Counted from the first letter of the stretch, positions 1-8,775 are shown. The stretch: 47,078 nt of DNA from Oscillospiraceae bacterium (GCA_031269595.1 JAISYX010000072.1:1-47078), one strand, 5' to 3'. The notes: generated from the letters alone by a model not told the origin. Translations and numbers: made by a program.

Positions 1-378
1 GCCCTCTCCTATGCCAGCGGGGGAATCTATAATTATATGGTCATAGTAGCCGGAAAGCCCTGTAATAAGCCTGTTAAACAGCTCAGGCTTAACTCTGCTC
101 TCATAGCTTGCAGAGGCGGGGAGCAGGTAGAGATTCTCGCAGCCCTTGCAGGGATAAATAGCCCTGATAGGCTCGCAGGAGCCGCTTATGACATCGGATA
201 TATCAAAAACAAGGCTCTCAGCCACGCCGGTGAATAAGTCCAGTGTGCGCATGCCTGAATCGCCGTCTATAAGAAGGACAGACTTGCCGCCCCTTGCCAG
301 AGCAGAACCAAGCCCGACTGTTGTTGTACTTTTGCCCACTCCACCTTTGCCGGAGGCGATAACTGTAATTGTACCCAC
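1..378 (-). CDS. minD: Septum site-determining protein MinD, 5' portion (runs off the window)
   Basis: Translating the minus strand from GTG at 378 gives 126 residues with the deviant Walker A motif GKGGVGKST at residues 10-18 and DSPAGIGEG at the truncated end, the signature of the MinD branch of the ParA/MinD ATPases. MinD binds the membrane and recruits MinC to block division at the poles. The C-terminal half, including the membrane-targeting helix, lies beyond base 1. The GTG start has an AAGGCAGG-type ribosome site upstream and a strong promoter at 413-441. MinC is not in view and would be expected nearby. Confidence 0.9.
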   Translation of the reverse strand, partial: MGTITVIASGKGGVGKSTTTVGLGSALARGGKSVLLIDGDSGMRTLDLFTGVAESLVFDISDVISGSCEPIRAIYPCKGCENLYLLPASASYESRVKPELFNRLITGLSGYYDHIIIDSPAGIGEG

Positions 379-412
379 GTACTATAACCTGCCTTTAAAT
401 TTATTCCAGCTT

Positions 413-441
413 ATTATATCACACACGGTTGAAATAGTCAA
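413..441 (-). promoter_or_regulatory. Promoter for minD
   Basis: On the minus strand, TTGACT (441-436) is followed after 17 nt by TATAAT (418-413). A TG sits one base upstream of the -10, making it extended. Transcription would start near 406, about 28 nt before the minD GTG. Confidence 0.8.
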
Positions 442-770
442 AGCAAATTATTTAAAAGACAGGCTGTTATTATGGAGGACAAAATGTCAAATTCAGATTT
501 TTTATTGAAAAACGATAAATCTCACGACAAATCAGACAAAAAAATTCATTTATTTTTGTTGATGCAAGAGAAGTTTTGTGAAAAATGACGAAAAAATCGC
601 TGAAAAACGGTAGAAGAATCTCACTTTACGGTTGAAAATTATTTTTATTCGGTTTATGGAAAAATTTGAAAATTTGAGCAGCTTCACACCCCTCTATGTT
701 AAAATGAAGCTAAATTTTTGTTAATAATTTGTAAAAACGGCTAATACTGCGTCGGGTTTTGCAATTTTGC
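442..770. other. AT-rich gene-free stretch between minD and glmU
   Basis: These 330 bases separate the divergent promoters of minD and glmU. They are strongly AT-rich with many A and T runs. No repeat-family member, RNA gene or supported reading frame was seen, which makes this one of the few repeat-free gaps in the window. Confidence 0.6.
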
Positions 771-799
771 TTGAAAAATTGATGAAAAACTGCGATAAT
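771..799 (+). promoter_or_regulatory. Promoter for glmU
   Basis: TTGAAA (771-776), a 17-nt spacer and GATAAT (794-799), with TG at 791-792 giving an extended -10. The start site would be near 806, leaving a leader of about 67 nt before glmU. Confidence 0.75.
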
Positions 800-872
800 A
801 GAAATAAGCTAGTTAATTTTATAACAATCGCTTCATATATTGATAATAATACTTAATTAGGGGGGCATTTTT

Positions 873-2252
873 ATGGTTGGTTCCTGTGCGGTTATTTTGG
901 CGGCAGGAGAGGGTAAAAGAATGAAGTCCGACAGACCCAAGGTTATGCTCAATGTGCTGTTTAAGCCTATGCTCAGGTGGGTTATTGACTCTGTCCTGGC
1001 ATCGGGTACTAAGGATATTTGCGCAATAGTTGGGTTTAAGGAGGAAGTTATCAAATCATATTTAGGCAACGAATTTGAAACCGTGAGCCAGTATGAGCGC
1101 AGAGGCACAGGCCATGCGGTTATGCAGGCAAAGGATTTTATGGGCAAATTTAGCGGAGGCGATGTCCTGGTGCTGTGCGGAGACGCTCCCTTTATGGACG
1201 CAGACACCATACGCACAGCCTATGAAAAGCACATAAGCGAGGGCAACGCAGCAACCATTATCTCAGCGGAGCTGGCCGAGCCCAAGGGCTACGGGCGCAT
1301 TATACGTGATAATGGCATAGGCCCTGTTTTAGGCATAGTAGAACATAAGGATGCAAGCGAAAAGCAGAGAAGAATAAAGGAGATTAACTCAGGGGCATAC
1401 TGGTTTAAGATAGATAAGCTCCTGCCCATTTTGGATACCGAGCATTTGCACAACGATAACGCCCAGAATGAATATTATCTCCCTGAGGTTATAACAATAT
1501 TCCTTAAAAAGGGCTATAAGGTTAACGCATACAAAACCTCTAACACAGAGGCGGTAATGGGCGCAAACGACTGCCTGCAGCTTAACAGCCTCTCTTCAAT
1601 AGCAAGGAAGAAGATATTGGATAACCTGCTTGTAAGCGGCGTTGAAATGCCCTGCTCAGAGGGCATTATAATAGGCCCTGATGTTAGAATAGGCACAAAC
1701 GTTACCATACTCCCCGGCACAATTTTAAAGGGTAAAACTAAGATAGGCTCAAGCTGCACGGTTGGGCCTAATTCTCTTGTAGATAGCTGCACAATAGGCG
1801 ATAACACGGTGGTTAATGCCTCACAGTGCTATAACTCTAAAATAGGCAGCAGGGTTGAAATAGGCCCATTTGCTCACATACGCCCTGAATGCGATATAGG
1901 CGAGGAGGTTCGCATAGGCGACTATGTAGAGCTTAAAAAGTCCAAGGTAGGCAGCGGCACTAAAATTTCACACCTTACCTATATAGGCGATACAAGCGTG
2001 GGCACAGATGTTAACATAGGCTGCGGCTGCGTTACCGCCAATTATGACGGCAAGTCCAAATACAAATGCACCATAGGCAACGGGGCATTTATAGGCTGCA
2101 ACACCAATTTGGTCGCCCCTGTTAAGGTGGGCGAAAACGCCGTTACCGCAGCGGGCACAACAGTAACGGCAGATGTGCCGGATAACGCCCTTGCAATAGG
2201 GCGCAAAAGGCAGGAGCTAAAGCTGGGCTGGTCTAAACCCTCTAAAAGATAA
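873..2252 (+). CDS. glmU: Bifunctional GlmU: GlcN-1-P acetyltransferase / GlcNAc-1-P uridyltransferase
   Basis: GlmU makes UDP-GlcNAc for peptidoglycan and other envelope polymers in two steps in the cytosol. The N-terminal uridyltransferase domain (about residues 1-228) opens with LAAGEGKRMKSDRPKVM, close to the family's LxxGxGTxMxSxxPK loop but with Lys where Thr is usual. It also has the CGDAPF metal/uridine segment. The C-terminal half is a left-handed beta-helix of hexapeptide repeats with HLTYIGD (catalytic His region) and NYDGKSKYK for acetyl-CoA transfer. At 459 residues it is full length. An AGGGGGG ribosome site precedes the ATG. The gene lies next to prs, as is common in Firmicutes. 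Confidence 0.97.
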   Translation: MVGSCAVILAAGEGKRMKSDRPKVMLNVLFKPMLRWVIDSVLASGTKDICAIVGFKEEVIKSYLGNEFETVSQYERRGTGHAVMQAKDFMGKFSGGDVLVLCGDAPFMDADTIRTAYEKHISEGNAATIISAELAEPKGYGRIIRDNGIGPVLGIVEHKDASEKQRRIKEINSGAYWFKIDKLLPILDTEHLHNDNAQNEYYLPEVITIFLKKGYKVNAYKTSNTEAVMGANDCLQLNSLSSIARKKILDNLLVSGVEMPCSEGIIIGPDVRIGTNVTILPGTILKGKTKIGSSCTVGPNSLVDSCTIGDNTVVNASQCYNSKIGSRVEIGPFAHIRPECDIGEEVRIGDYVELKKSKVGSGTKISHLTYIGDTSVGTDVNIGCGCVTANYDGKSKYKCTIGNGAFIGCNTNLVAPVKVGENAVTAAGTTVTADVPDNALAIGRKRQELKLGWSKPSKR

Positions 2253-2326
2253 ATAAGCATAAGCATAGCGTAATTATAATTTGAAAGGAAAATCGGTGTA
2301 TTTGCGCCGATTGCAAGGTGAGCTTA

Positions 2327-3283
2327 ATGACAACCCAAAAGGACATTAAAATCTTTTCTGCAAATTCCAACAAGCCGGTGGCGGAGGTTATTGCAAATAA
2401 CCTTGGCTTACCGCTGGGAAAATCTGAGGTTAAAACCTTTAATGACGGCGAAATCTCAACCTCTCTTTTTGAATCTGTGCGAGGAGCGGATTGCTTTATA
2501 GTGCAGTCTACCTGCCTGCCTGTAAACAACAATCTTATGGAGCTGCTTATTCTGGCCGATGCTATGAAGCGTGCCTCGGCCGCCAATATTACAGCGGTTA
2601 TGCCCTATTTTGGCTATGCAAGGCAAGATAGAAAGGCCAAAGCCAGAGACCCAATCTCTGCAAAGCTGGTTGCCGATTTAATTGCAACGGCAGGCATAAG
2701 CCGTGTGCTCACCATGGATTTGCACGCAGCACAGATTCAGGGCTTTTTTAACATTCCGGTGGATCATTTGCAGGGTGCACCTATCCTCTCTAATTATTAT
2801 AAGGATATAATAGGCGAAAACAGCGATGAATATGTGGTAGTTTCGCCCGATTTCGGCTCGGTTAACCGTGCCCGCAACTTTGCCCATAGAATAGACTGCC
2901 CCATAGCCATAATAGACAAACGCCGCCCTAAGGCAGGTGTTTCAGAGGTTATGAACATAATAGGCGACGTTAGAGGCAAAAAGGCCATAATCATTGATGA
3001 TATGATAGACACAGCAGGCACGCTGGTAAACGCCGCCGAGGCCATTGTAAAAACAGGCGGAGCAACAGAGGTATACGCAGGAGCAACCCACGCCGTGCTC
3101 TCTGACCCAGCAATTGAAAGGCTGCAAAACAGCGTTATAAAAGAGGTTCTGCTGCTGGATACCATCCCCCTGCCTGAGGAGAAGAAGATAGATAAATTTG
3201 TAGTCCGCTCCGTTGCGCCCCTGTTTGCAGAGGCAATTGAGAGGATTTATTCAAATAAGCCGGTTTCCACACTGTTTTTATGA
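2327..3283 (+). CDS. prs: Ribose-phosphate pyrophosphokinase (PRPP synthetase)
   Basis: Transfers pyrophosphate from ATP to ribose-5-phosphate, giving PRPP for nucleotide, histidine and tryptophan synthesis. The 318-residue product has the [11 protein letters not shown] segment and the PRPP-binding loop [11 protein letters not shown], both typical of class I enzymes. I chose ATG 2327 over an upstream in-frame GTG (2318) because AAGGTGA at 2315-2321 is the ribosome site for the ATG and includes that GTG. It sits 74 bases after glmU with no terminator in between, so the two are probably co-transcribed. Confidence 0.96.
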   Translation: MTTQKDIKIFSANSNKPVAEVIANNLGLPLGKSEVKTFNDGEISTSLFESVRGADCFIVQSTCLPVNNNLMELLILADAMKRASAANITAVMPYFGYARQDRKAKARDPISAKLVADLIATAGISRVLTMDLHAAQIQGFFNIPVDHLQGAPILSNYYKDIIGENSDEYVVVSPDFGSVNRARNFAHRIDCPIAIIDKRRPKAGVSEVMNIIGDVRGKKAIIIDDMIDTAGTLVNAAEAIVKTGGATEVYAGATHAVLSDPAIERLQNSVIKEVLLLDTIPLPEEKKIDKFVVRSVAPLFAEAIERIYSNKPVSTLFL

Positions 3284-3299
3284 GTTAAATGCGAGAAAT

Positions 3300-3378
3300 G
3301 TAGGGGACGATGTCCACATCGTCCCATTTTCTCGAAATTTGCAGGTGTTCACGGGATGATGTAGACATCATCCCCTAC
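3300..3378. repeat. R2 inverted-repeat element, copy 1
   Basis: Two arms, GTAGGGGACGATG... and ...CATCATCCCCTAC, are inverted copies separated by about 25 nt. Each arm is also a palindrome (GGGACGATGT/ACATCGTCCC). Other copies lie at 24989-25067 and 44836-44914. Confidence 0.85.
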
Positions 3379-3386
3379 GAACTTCA

Positions 3387-3452
3387 ATCAAAAATTTGCG
3401 CAGCAAATCTATCGTTAAAAAACTTTCAACTTTCAACTTTCAATTTTCAACT
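3387..3452 (-). repeat. Heptad array (TTGAAAG type) with palindrome, copy before tmk
   Basis: On the minus strand, units of TTGAAAG/TTGAAAA repeat every 7 nt, and the palindrome ATTTGCTGCGCAAAT follows. It lies just upstream of the tmk ribosome site. Confidence 0.8.
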
Positions 3453-3472
3453 AACAAAGGGAGGTTCTGCTC

Positions 3473-4108
3473 ATGCCGCAAGGTAAATTTATAGTAATCG
3501 AGGGCATAGACGGCAGCGGCAAGAGCACCCAGCTTGCCCTTTTAGAGCAGTTCCTCACTCAGCAGGGCATACCCTTTGCTCTGCACTGTGAGCCTACAAA
3601 GGGAGCTATGGGCTTGCTGCTGCGGGAATATCTCAGCGGTAAGCGCACAGCAGATGAGCTGGCTATTGCCGGCCTCTTCACCGCCGACAGGCTAGACCAC
3701 ATAACTGCACAGAGCACGGGCATAAAGGCTCTGCTTGCACAGGGGATAAACGTAATTTGCGATAGATATTATTTTTCATCCTATGCATACAACTGCCATA
3801 GCTATGGGCTGGATGCCGTGCTGCTGCTCAACAAGGCCTGTGCGCAGCTTTTGCGCCCCGATTTAACCGTGTTTATAGATGTCCCCGTTAGCTTGGCCAT
3901 GGAGCGCATTGCTCAAACTCGCACAGAGCGGGAAATATATGAGAATGAAAAATATCTGCAAGCTGTGCGCAAGCGTTACTTTGCCGCCTTTGAAAGGGTT
4001 AAGAGTGAAGAGAGCATAGTAATAGCAGACGGCACTTATCCTCCAGGGGAGGTCAGCCGAATTATAAGGGAGCACCTGCGGTACACTATTGGAGCAAATA
4101 AAAAGTAA
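3473..4108 (+). CDS. tmk: Thymidylate kinase
   Basis: Phosphorylates dTMP to dTDP for DNA synthesis. The 211-residue product has the P-loop EGIDGSGKST at residues 10-19 and the DRYYFSSYAYN segment, equivalent to the family's DRYxxSxxAYQ. A C-terminal lid region contains RTERE. Length fits the family (about 205-215). GGGAGG sits about 10 nt before the ATG. It is separated from prs by an R2 element and a heptad array, so co-transcription with prs is uncertain. The lid is somewhat divergent, but no other kinase family fits better. Confidence 0.9.
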   Translation: MPQGKFIVIEGIDGSGKSTQLALLEQFLTQQGIPFALHCEPTKGAMGLLLREYLSGKRTADELAIAGLFTADRLDHITAQSTGIKALLAQGINVICDRYYFSSYAYNCHSYGLDAVLLLNKACAQLLRPDLTVFIDVPVSLAMERIAQTRTEREIYENEKYLQAVRKRYFAAFERVKSEESIVIADGTYPPGEVSRIIREHLRYTIGANKK

Positions 4109-4142
4109 ACTTGAACCCCCTGTAAATCTTTGCGGTTTTTCA

Positions 4143-4171
4143 TTGCGTTTTTGTTGCAAATGTGATATAAT
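4143..4171 (+). promoter_or_regulatory. Promoter upstream of the 4294 gene
   Basis: TTGCGT (4143-4148), a 17-nt spacer and TATAAT (4166-4171), with TG at 4163-4164 as extended -10. Start near 4178. The transcript would begin with a small AAGGCC/GGCCTT hairpin (4192-4206) and then leader element copy A. Confidence 0.75.
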
Positions 4172-4217
4172 ATATAAATTAACGAGATGATAAGGCCGCA
4201 GGCCTTTAAAAAACGTC

Positions 4218-4293
4218 AAGAAAGGACACAGAAAGCCGCATAACCACCCTTTGCAGGGCTTTGCGTGCGGGCTCTCTGATACATGGTGTCACT
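4218..4293 (+). promoter_or_regulatory. SD-stem-AUG-loop leader element, copy A
   Basis: Copy A of a six-member leader. GAAAGG (4220-4225) is followed by an A-CAG motif, a folded region with a CCCT/AGGG hairpin, the conserved block GTGCGGGCTCTCT, and a small hairpin GATAC-ATG-GTGTC. The start codon of the next gene lies 4 nt beyond. No conventional ribosome site adjoins the start. Confidence 0.7.
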
Positions 4294-5103
4294 ATGCCTA
4301 ATAAAGGATTTTCTATTGTTCAAAAGCAAGTATATGAGCTTCTTGCAGAGCAGGGCTTTGCTCTTAAATCTGCACAGGATGACGAGGAGGGCATTACTGC
4401 TCTTTATGTCAGCGAAAGCTTGGGCTACGAGCTTAAATACAGCACAGATAACAAGTTCCGCCTTATCCGTTACGCAATTGAGGACGGCGAAAAGCAGGGC
4501 GAGGGCAAGGTGCTTGAAACCTATTTTTATGATGAGAGCTCCGCAGATGCTGAAAATGAGGCCGCCTTGCTTGCCTCTGAATTCTGCGATTCCCTTAAGG
4601 TAAAAAAGCCTGGAGCTATAACTCCGGCTCAAAGGGCACAGGCCAAAAAGGATAAGGAGAGCGACGAGACAGGCGCACTCTTTTTTGTAAACCGCTTCCC
4701 CTCTGTTCTGCCTGAGGTGCGTGAGCCCTTGCTTGCCCACAAGCAGCATTACGGCACACTTTTGCCAAATGAGTTTTGCAATCAGTGCGTAAGCATAGCT
4801 ATACTAAAGCTTCTTGAAGAAAAAAAGGAAAAACAAAAGCTTCAAAAGCTATTTACCATGCTTAGTGATATGTACAAGGCAGGCGATTTAGACGTCAAGG
4901 CTATCATAGTGCAAACTCTGCTTAGCAAAATTACAGACGAGAGCCAGCAGGAGCTGGCAAAATCCTACATGAGCGAGGAGCTCATAAAGGCCTGGCACGT
5001 GGGCAAGCGTTATTACGGCAAGGATATAAAGCCCGAAAAGGTCAGCTTTATGCAAAAATTACTTAAGAGCACCAGCCAGCAGCAGAGCAGACTGGGCGAA
5101 TAA
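4294..5103 (+). CDS. Unrecognised soluble protein, 269 residues
   Basis: I do not recognise this family. The product is hydrophilic, with no signal peptide or membrane segment. The N-terminal ~115 residues are acidic, with alternating beta-like stretches. A Lys-rich linker follows near residues 110-125, and the C-terminal half looks helical. I chose ATG 4294 because it lies just past leader copy A; an upstream TTG (4261) would sit inside that leader. It ends 20 bases before a DUF4173 membrane protein, with which it is probably co-transcribed from 4143-4171, so a shared envelope-related role is possible but unproven. Confidence 0.8.
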   Translation: MPNKGFSIVQKQVYELLAEQGFALKSAQDDEEGITALYVSESLGYELKYSTDNKFRLIRYAIEDGEKQGEGKVLETYFYDESSADAENEAALLASEFCDSLKVKKPGAITPAQRAQAKKDKESDETGALFFVNRFPSVLPEVREPLLAHKQHYGTLLPNEFCNQCVSIAILKLLEEKKEKQKLQKLFTMLSDMYKAGDLDVKAIIVQTLLSKITDESQQELAKSYMSEELIKAWHVGKRYYGKDIKPEKVSFMQKLLKSTSQQQSRLGE

Positions 5104-5123
5104 AAAAGTTAGGAGCGAATGAC

Positions 5124-6917
5124 ATGGATAATAATCTGGACAATCTTCCTAAAACCACAGGCGAACCCCTTCCTCAGCCAACCCAGACACAGGCTCAGCC
5201 AAAAGCTGAACCTGTATTTCAGCCGGACGCTAAGCCTTTTTCAACGCCAGTCCCGCCCCTGCCGCAAAATCCACAGCCGCCCTATCAGCAAGCCCCGCAA
5301 GCTCCCCAGCAGGCATATTACCCTCAGGGCTATGTAACACCAGCTCAATACGCCGTGGTTGAAAGCCCTGTTGTAAAGGCCGCCAAGGAGCTGGCCTCAC
5401 ATTTTAACGGCACACTTATGCTCACTCTCAGCTTTGTCTTCTCTATAGCCCTTGTGGACTTAGTGCTTAGAGGCGGCCAATTTAACTTGGGTGTGGGCTT
5501 TGGAATTCCCATTATAGTGGCCTTAGGCTGGCTGCTCTTTCTTCCTATGATAATAGAAAAGCGCAAGGCCTTGCCAAGGCAGGTGTTCATCTCACTAATT
5601 CCCACAGGCATTTTGGCTCTGTGCTTTGGATATTTTAGCAGCACACCGGTTAAGGCTATAAGCGTCCCCGTGCTGCTGGTTGTAATAATACTGCAAACTG
5701 CCCAGATAAGCGGCATATCAAATGCAAACCTATTCTCTATGCGCAATGCGGGAATAAGCCTGCGCACAGTGTTTGCACTCCCCTTTGAGTGCTTTGGCCC
5801 TGCGTATTCCAGCATGAACGGCAAGCGTGAAAAGGGCAAGGGCTTAAATGCAGGCTCTAAGGTGCTTGTGGCCGCACTGTTTTCGCTTCCGGCGGTTATC
5901 TTTCTTATTTGGATTTTCGCCAAATCAGACGCTATATTTGAATCCTACGTGCAAAGCTTTTTAAGCCTTATCCGCATAGATGCAACAGGTATCTTCCTTG
6001 ATGTCTTCTTCGGCGGCTTGATTGCACTCTTCATCTTCCCTCTTGTATTTGCGCTTAAATCAGGCTTTAAGCTTGAAATCAAAACAGGCAAGGGCAGCAA
6101 GGGTATAGACTGGGTTTACGTGGCCTCCTTCCTTGGAATCTGCGCACTGGTCTATCTATCTTATGTGGCGGTGCAGTTCACCTATTTCTTTGATGCAGCT
6201 CTGCCGGCCAGCCACAGCAGCAATATAAACTATTCAGAATACGCCAACAGAGGCTTTGGCGAGCTGTGCTTTATTATAGCACTCACCTTTGCCGTGGTTA
6301 TGACAGCCGTGCACCTCACCCGCAAAAACGAAAAGGGCGAGATACACCCCATAGTGCGCATAGTTTTAAGCGTTTTGAGTGCCTCTGCCCTGATTTTTGT
6401 GGCCTCTGCCTTTTTCAGGGTTTACCTTTACACACAAACCTACGGCCTAACCCGCAGCAGAGTTATGGGCTGCTGGTTTATTGTAACCCTTGGTCTGTGT
6501 GTGTTGGGACTCATAGCAAAAATTTGGGTTAAAAACCTGAATATAGCTGTTATAATAGGCACTGTGGTTGTGCTTATGACTATAGTCCTAAACCTTATGA
6601 ATGTAGATTACAACATAGCAAAATATAATGTTGCAAGATATAATCAAACAGGCAAGCTGGACATTTCATATCTCAGCGAGCTCTCACCTGATATGATACC
6701 CGCCCTTAAAGGGCTTATAGGCACCCCAAAAGAGAAGGATGCACTTGCGCTAATGCGCCTTGCCTACAGAGATTTGGAAGACAAGCGAGTGGGCAGCTGG
6801 AGTGTTCAGCAGCTGCGTGCACGGGATATGATAATTAAATACAAGGCAGATGAGCTGGGCGTTGAAGAGAGCTTCAGCCGCATTCACGGCTACAGCTACG
6901 AGTACTACTATGATTAG
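5124..6917 (+). CDS. DUF4173-type multipass membrane protein
   Basis: 597 residues. The N-terminal ~85 are a Pro/Gln-rich cytosolic tail (PQPTQTQ, PPLPQNPQPP). About ten hydrophobic segments follow, then a soluble C-terminal tail of about 80 residues ending in a Tyr cluster. The pairing of a YAxxGFGEL-type motif (EYANRGFGELCF) with a YGLTRSR motif before a membrane helix is what I recall from DUF4173 proteins of Clostridia, whose function is unknown. AGGAG at 5111-5115 is 8 nt before the ATG. It follows the 4294 gene closely. Confidence 0.8.
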   Translation: MDNNLDNLPKTTGEPLPQPTQTQAQPKAEPVFQPDAKPFSTPVPPLPQNPQPPYQQAPQAPQQAYYPQGYVTPAQYAVVESPVVKAAKELASHFNGTLMLTLSFVFSIALVDLVLRGGQFNLGVGFGIPIIVALGWLLFLPMIIEKRKALPRQVFISLIPTGILALCFGYFSSTPVKAISVPVLLVVIILQTAQISGISNANLFSMRNAGISLRTVFALPFECFGPAYSSMNGKREKGKGLNAGSKVLVAALFSLPAVIFLIWIFAKSDAIFESYVQSFLSLIRIDATGIFLDVFFGGLIALFIFPLVFALKSGFKLEIKTGKGSKGIDWVYVASFLGICALVYLSYVAVQFTYFFDAALPASHSSNINYSEYANRGFGELCFIIALTFAVVMTAVHLTRKNEKGEIHPIVRIVLSVLSASALIFVASAFFRVYLYTQTYGLTRSRVMGCWFIVTLGLCVLGLIAKIWVKNLNIAVIIGTVVVLMTIVLNLMNVDYNIAKYNVARYNQTGKLDISYLSELSPDMIPALKGLIGTPKEKDALALMRLAYRDLEDKRVGSWSVQQLRARDMIIKYKADELGVEESFSRIHGYSYEYYYD

Positions 6918-6928
6918 CCTAAAAACTC

Positions 6929-7005
6929 GTAGGGGCAGACCTATGTGTCTGCCCAAAGACGGGGATTTTACGGCAATCTGGGCAGACACATAGGTCTGCC
7001 CCTAC
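6929..7005. repeat. R1 inverted-repeat element, copy 1
   Basis: Left arm GTAGGGGCAGACCTATGTG and right arm CACATAGGTCTGCCCCTAC are exact inverted copies about 25-30 nt apart. Each arm is also palindromic (GGGCAGAC/GTCTGCCC). In several copies the inversion extends outward into TCTAAAAAC/GTTTTTAGA. Confidence 0.9.
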
Positions 7006-7046
7006 TGCAAAAAAGCACAGAGAGTTCTTTGAGGAGAAAGAGGTAA

Positions 7047-7613
7047 ATGGAAGAGTATTTTGTTCATGAAAGTGCTTATGTCGACGATGACGTTGTATTA
7101 GGCAAGGGCACAAAGGTTTGGCATTTTTCCCACATACAAAAAGGGAGCATAATCGGAGATAACTGCTCCTTTGGGCAGAATGTCAACGTAGGTAACTATG
7201 CAAAGATAGGCAACAACTGCAAGGTGCAAAACAATGTGTCAATATATGAGGGAGTAGAGCTGGAGGACTATGTGTTTTGCGGCCCTTCAATGGTGTTTAC
7301 AAACGACCTTACGCCCAGAGCCAAGTACCCCAAGGGTTCTTCCGGCTACAAGCGCACCTTAGTCAAATACGGTGCCACAATTGGCGCAAATGCTACCATT
7401 GTATGCGGTAACGAGATAGGCGAGTGGTCCTTAATTGCCGCCGGAGCGGTTGTAACCAAGGACGTAAAGGCTCATGCGCTTATGGCGGGCGTTCCGGCTA
7501 AGCGTATAGGCTGGGTATGCGAATGCGGTGCAATTTTAAAGGGCGGCTTAAAATGCAAAGAGTGCGAGCGTCAATATAAAGTTAAAGAAAACGGCTTAGA
7601 AGAAATTGTTTAA
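7047..7613 (+). CDS. Left-handed beta-helix N-acetyltransferase (WbpD/WlbB-like)
   Basis: 188 residues. The start MEEYFVHESAYVDDDVVLG is followed by hexapeptide repeats (IGDNCSFGQNVNVG, IGNNCKVQNNVSIY), a loop with FTNDLTPRA, and GVPAKRIGW at the end of the helix. This matches acetyltransferases that modify 3-amino sugar nucleotides, such as UDP-GlcNAc(3N)A N-acetyltransferase. They supply sugars for surface polysaccharides. The C-terminus adds Cys residues (CECG and CKEC) that could form a small zinc ribbon. GAGGAGAAAGAGG precedes the ATG. No sugar-nucleotide partner enzyme is adjacent, so the exact substrate is inferred. Confidence 0.85.
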   Translation: MEEYFVHESAYVDDDVVLGKGTKVWHFSHIQKGSIIGDNCSFGQNVNVGNYAKIGNNCKVQNNVSIYEGVELEDYVFCGPSMVFTNDLTPRAKYPKGSSGYKRTLVKYGATIGANATIVCGNEIGEWSLIAAGAVVTKDVKAHALMAGVPAKRIGWVCECGAILKGGLKCKECERQYKVKENGLEEIV

Positions 7614-7647
7614 AATTAGTACCTGATTAAATTAAAAACTTTTGTTA

Positions 7648-7714
7648 GAGGCGAATTGCATTCGCCAGTGTGAGCAAGCTTAATTTAGAGCTTGTGGGAG
7701 AATGCAATTCGCCC
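7648..7714. repeat. R3 inverted-repeat element, copy 1
   Basis: GAGGCGAATTGCATTCGCC and GAGAATGCAATTCGCCC are inverted arms around about 30 nt, with an inner AAGCTT...GAGCTT region. A second, interrupted copy lies at 25329-25656. The rest of 7614-8137 is AT-rich with no supported gene. Confidence 0.8.
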
Positions 7715-8070
7715 TTATTCCAACTATATAGCCTTAGACACTGCAAAGTGACAGAGGCTATAGCAATTGTCTAGTAAGCACTGCTTCTGACACACGGTGT
7801 TTACTATAACAAGAAATAACAGCCTTTGTGCAGGTTTTGTAAAATTTGATAAAATTCATCATGAATAATTTGCACCAGGTCGGGTAAAATGTTAGTGTCG
7901 CTAGCACAAAGGTGATTTTGGCCTGTATGCAGCTTGAGAATCTTGTGTAATATTGCTACTCATGTAACAATTATGCATAAATCAATGTATACTCGTTGTG
8001 TGCTAAATCACTTCAAAAAATTCCCATTTTAAATATTTATATCAGTTTAATAGGTTTATTTTTATAAATG

Positions 8071-8129
8071 TTCAACAAAAATTAACACTTATTGCGCTGA
8101 AAAAGCTTCACTATTTCAACAAAAATTAA
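8071..8129. promoter_or_regulatory. Direct repeat in the XRE promoter region, possible operator
   Basis: The 15-mer TTCAACAAAAATTAA occurs at 8071-8085 and again at 8115-8129, 44 nt apart (about four helical turns). The second copy overlaps the expected -35 region of the extended -10 promoter at 8138-8146. This arrangement suits autoregulation by the XRE protein, which is inference. Confidence 0.45.
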
Positions 8130-8137
8130 TATCGATA

Positions 8138-8146
8138 TGGTATAAT
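8138..8146 (+). promoter_or_regulatory. Extended -10 promoter for the XRE regulator
   Basis: TGGTATAAT at 8138-8146 is a consensus -10 with the TGN extension, but no good -35 lies 16-18 nt upstream. Start near 8153, about 77 nt before the ATG. Confidence 0.6.
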
Positions 8147-8229
8147 TCCGTAAAGCGTCGAAAAATGCTTTGAAAATCAAATCAAACTTGTGTTTGATAA
8201 TAATAAATTTATTATATGAGGTAACAAAA

Positions 8230-8652
8230 ATGTTAGGTAACACAATTAAAAGGTTAAGAGAAAATTCAGGCTTTACTCAGCAGCAAATTGCGGATGCGCT
8301 GAGCATTGACCGCTCAACTTATGCTTATTATGAGTTGAACAAGACATCTCCCAGTATCACAACTCTCCGCAAGCTTGTAAAGCTGTTTAATGTTAACTAT
8401 GAAGTTCTTATTGACGGCGAAGACAGATCAAAACTTGGCGACAATCGCTACAACTATCAGGTAACCTCTGTTATGAGTGAGCATATCTACACTCTCAGCA
8501 AGCCTGAGCAAGAGCTTATCATCTATTACCGTCTGGCAAACGAGGAAGAGAGAAAAACTCTTATCGACAGCATCTCTTCAAAAATTAAAGAGAGAGCAAA
8601 GCTTGAAGATGAAGTTAGAAAGAACAGCAAGGCTGCAAAGGCTGCTAAATAA
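8230..8652 (+). CDS. XRE-family transcriptional regulator
   Basis: 140 residues. An N-terminal helix-turn-helix (about residues 4-60: IKRLRENSGFTQQQIADAL, then DRSTYAYYE) is of the Cro/CI type. A charged, probably helical C-terminal tail ends in KNSKAAKAAK. ATG 8230 was preferred because GAGGT lies 7 nt upstream; the frame stays open back to 8170 without a ribosome site. The gene is monocistronic, with its own promoter and a hairpin after it. The regulated genes are unknown, although a direct repeat in its own promoter suggests autoregulation. Confidence 0.88.
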   Translation: MLGNTIKRLRENSGFTQQQIADALSIDRSTYAYYELNKTSPSITTLRKLVKLFNVNYEVLIDGEDRSKLGDNRYNYQVTSVMSEHIYTLSKPEQELIIYYRLANEEERKTLIDSISSKIKERAKLEDEVRKNSKAAKAAK

Positions 8653-8670
8653 TCTAATTTTAACAAAAGG

Positions 8671-8706
8671 ACAAACAGTCAAGAGTTTAACAAGCTTGGC
8701 TGTTTG
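8671..8706 (+). terminator. Hairpin after the XRE gene
   Basis: ACAAACAGTCAAG pairs with CTTGGCTGTTTGT (13 bp, one G-U) around an 11-nt loop. Only a broken T-rich run follows, so this is a weaker intrinsic terminator. Confidence 0.6.
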
Positions 8707-8775
8707 TTTGCCGTTTTCACCAAAAATTGGCACGTTTTTTACATTAATTCCTAACTATTAAATCAAAAAAACAGC

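Noticed and set aside
188..508. Plus-strand reading frame of 106 codons
   Set aside because: It is antisense to minD, whose ATPase motifs are unambiguous on the minus strand, and it has no ribosome site.
4283..4603. Frame starting at the AUG in the loop of leader copy A (106 codons)
   Set aside because: It overlaps the 4294 gene in another frame; the composition (Leu-rich, irregular) looks like a shadow. The loop AUG frame is not conserved among the six leaders.
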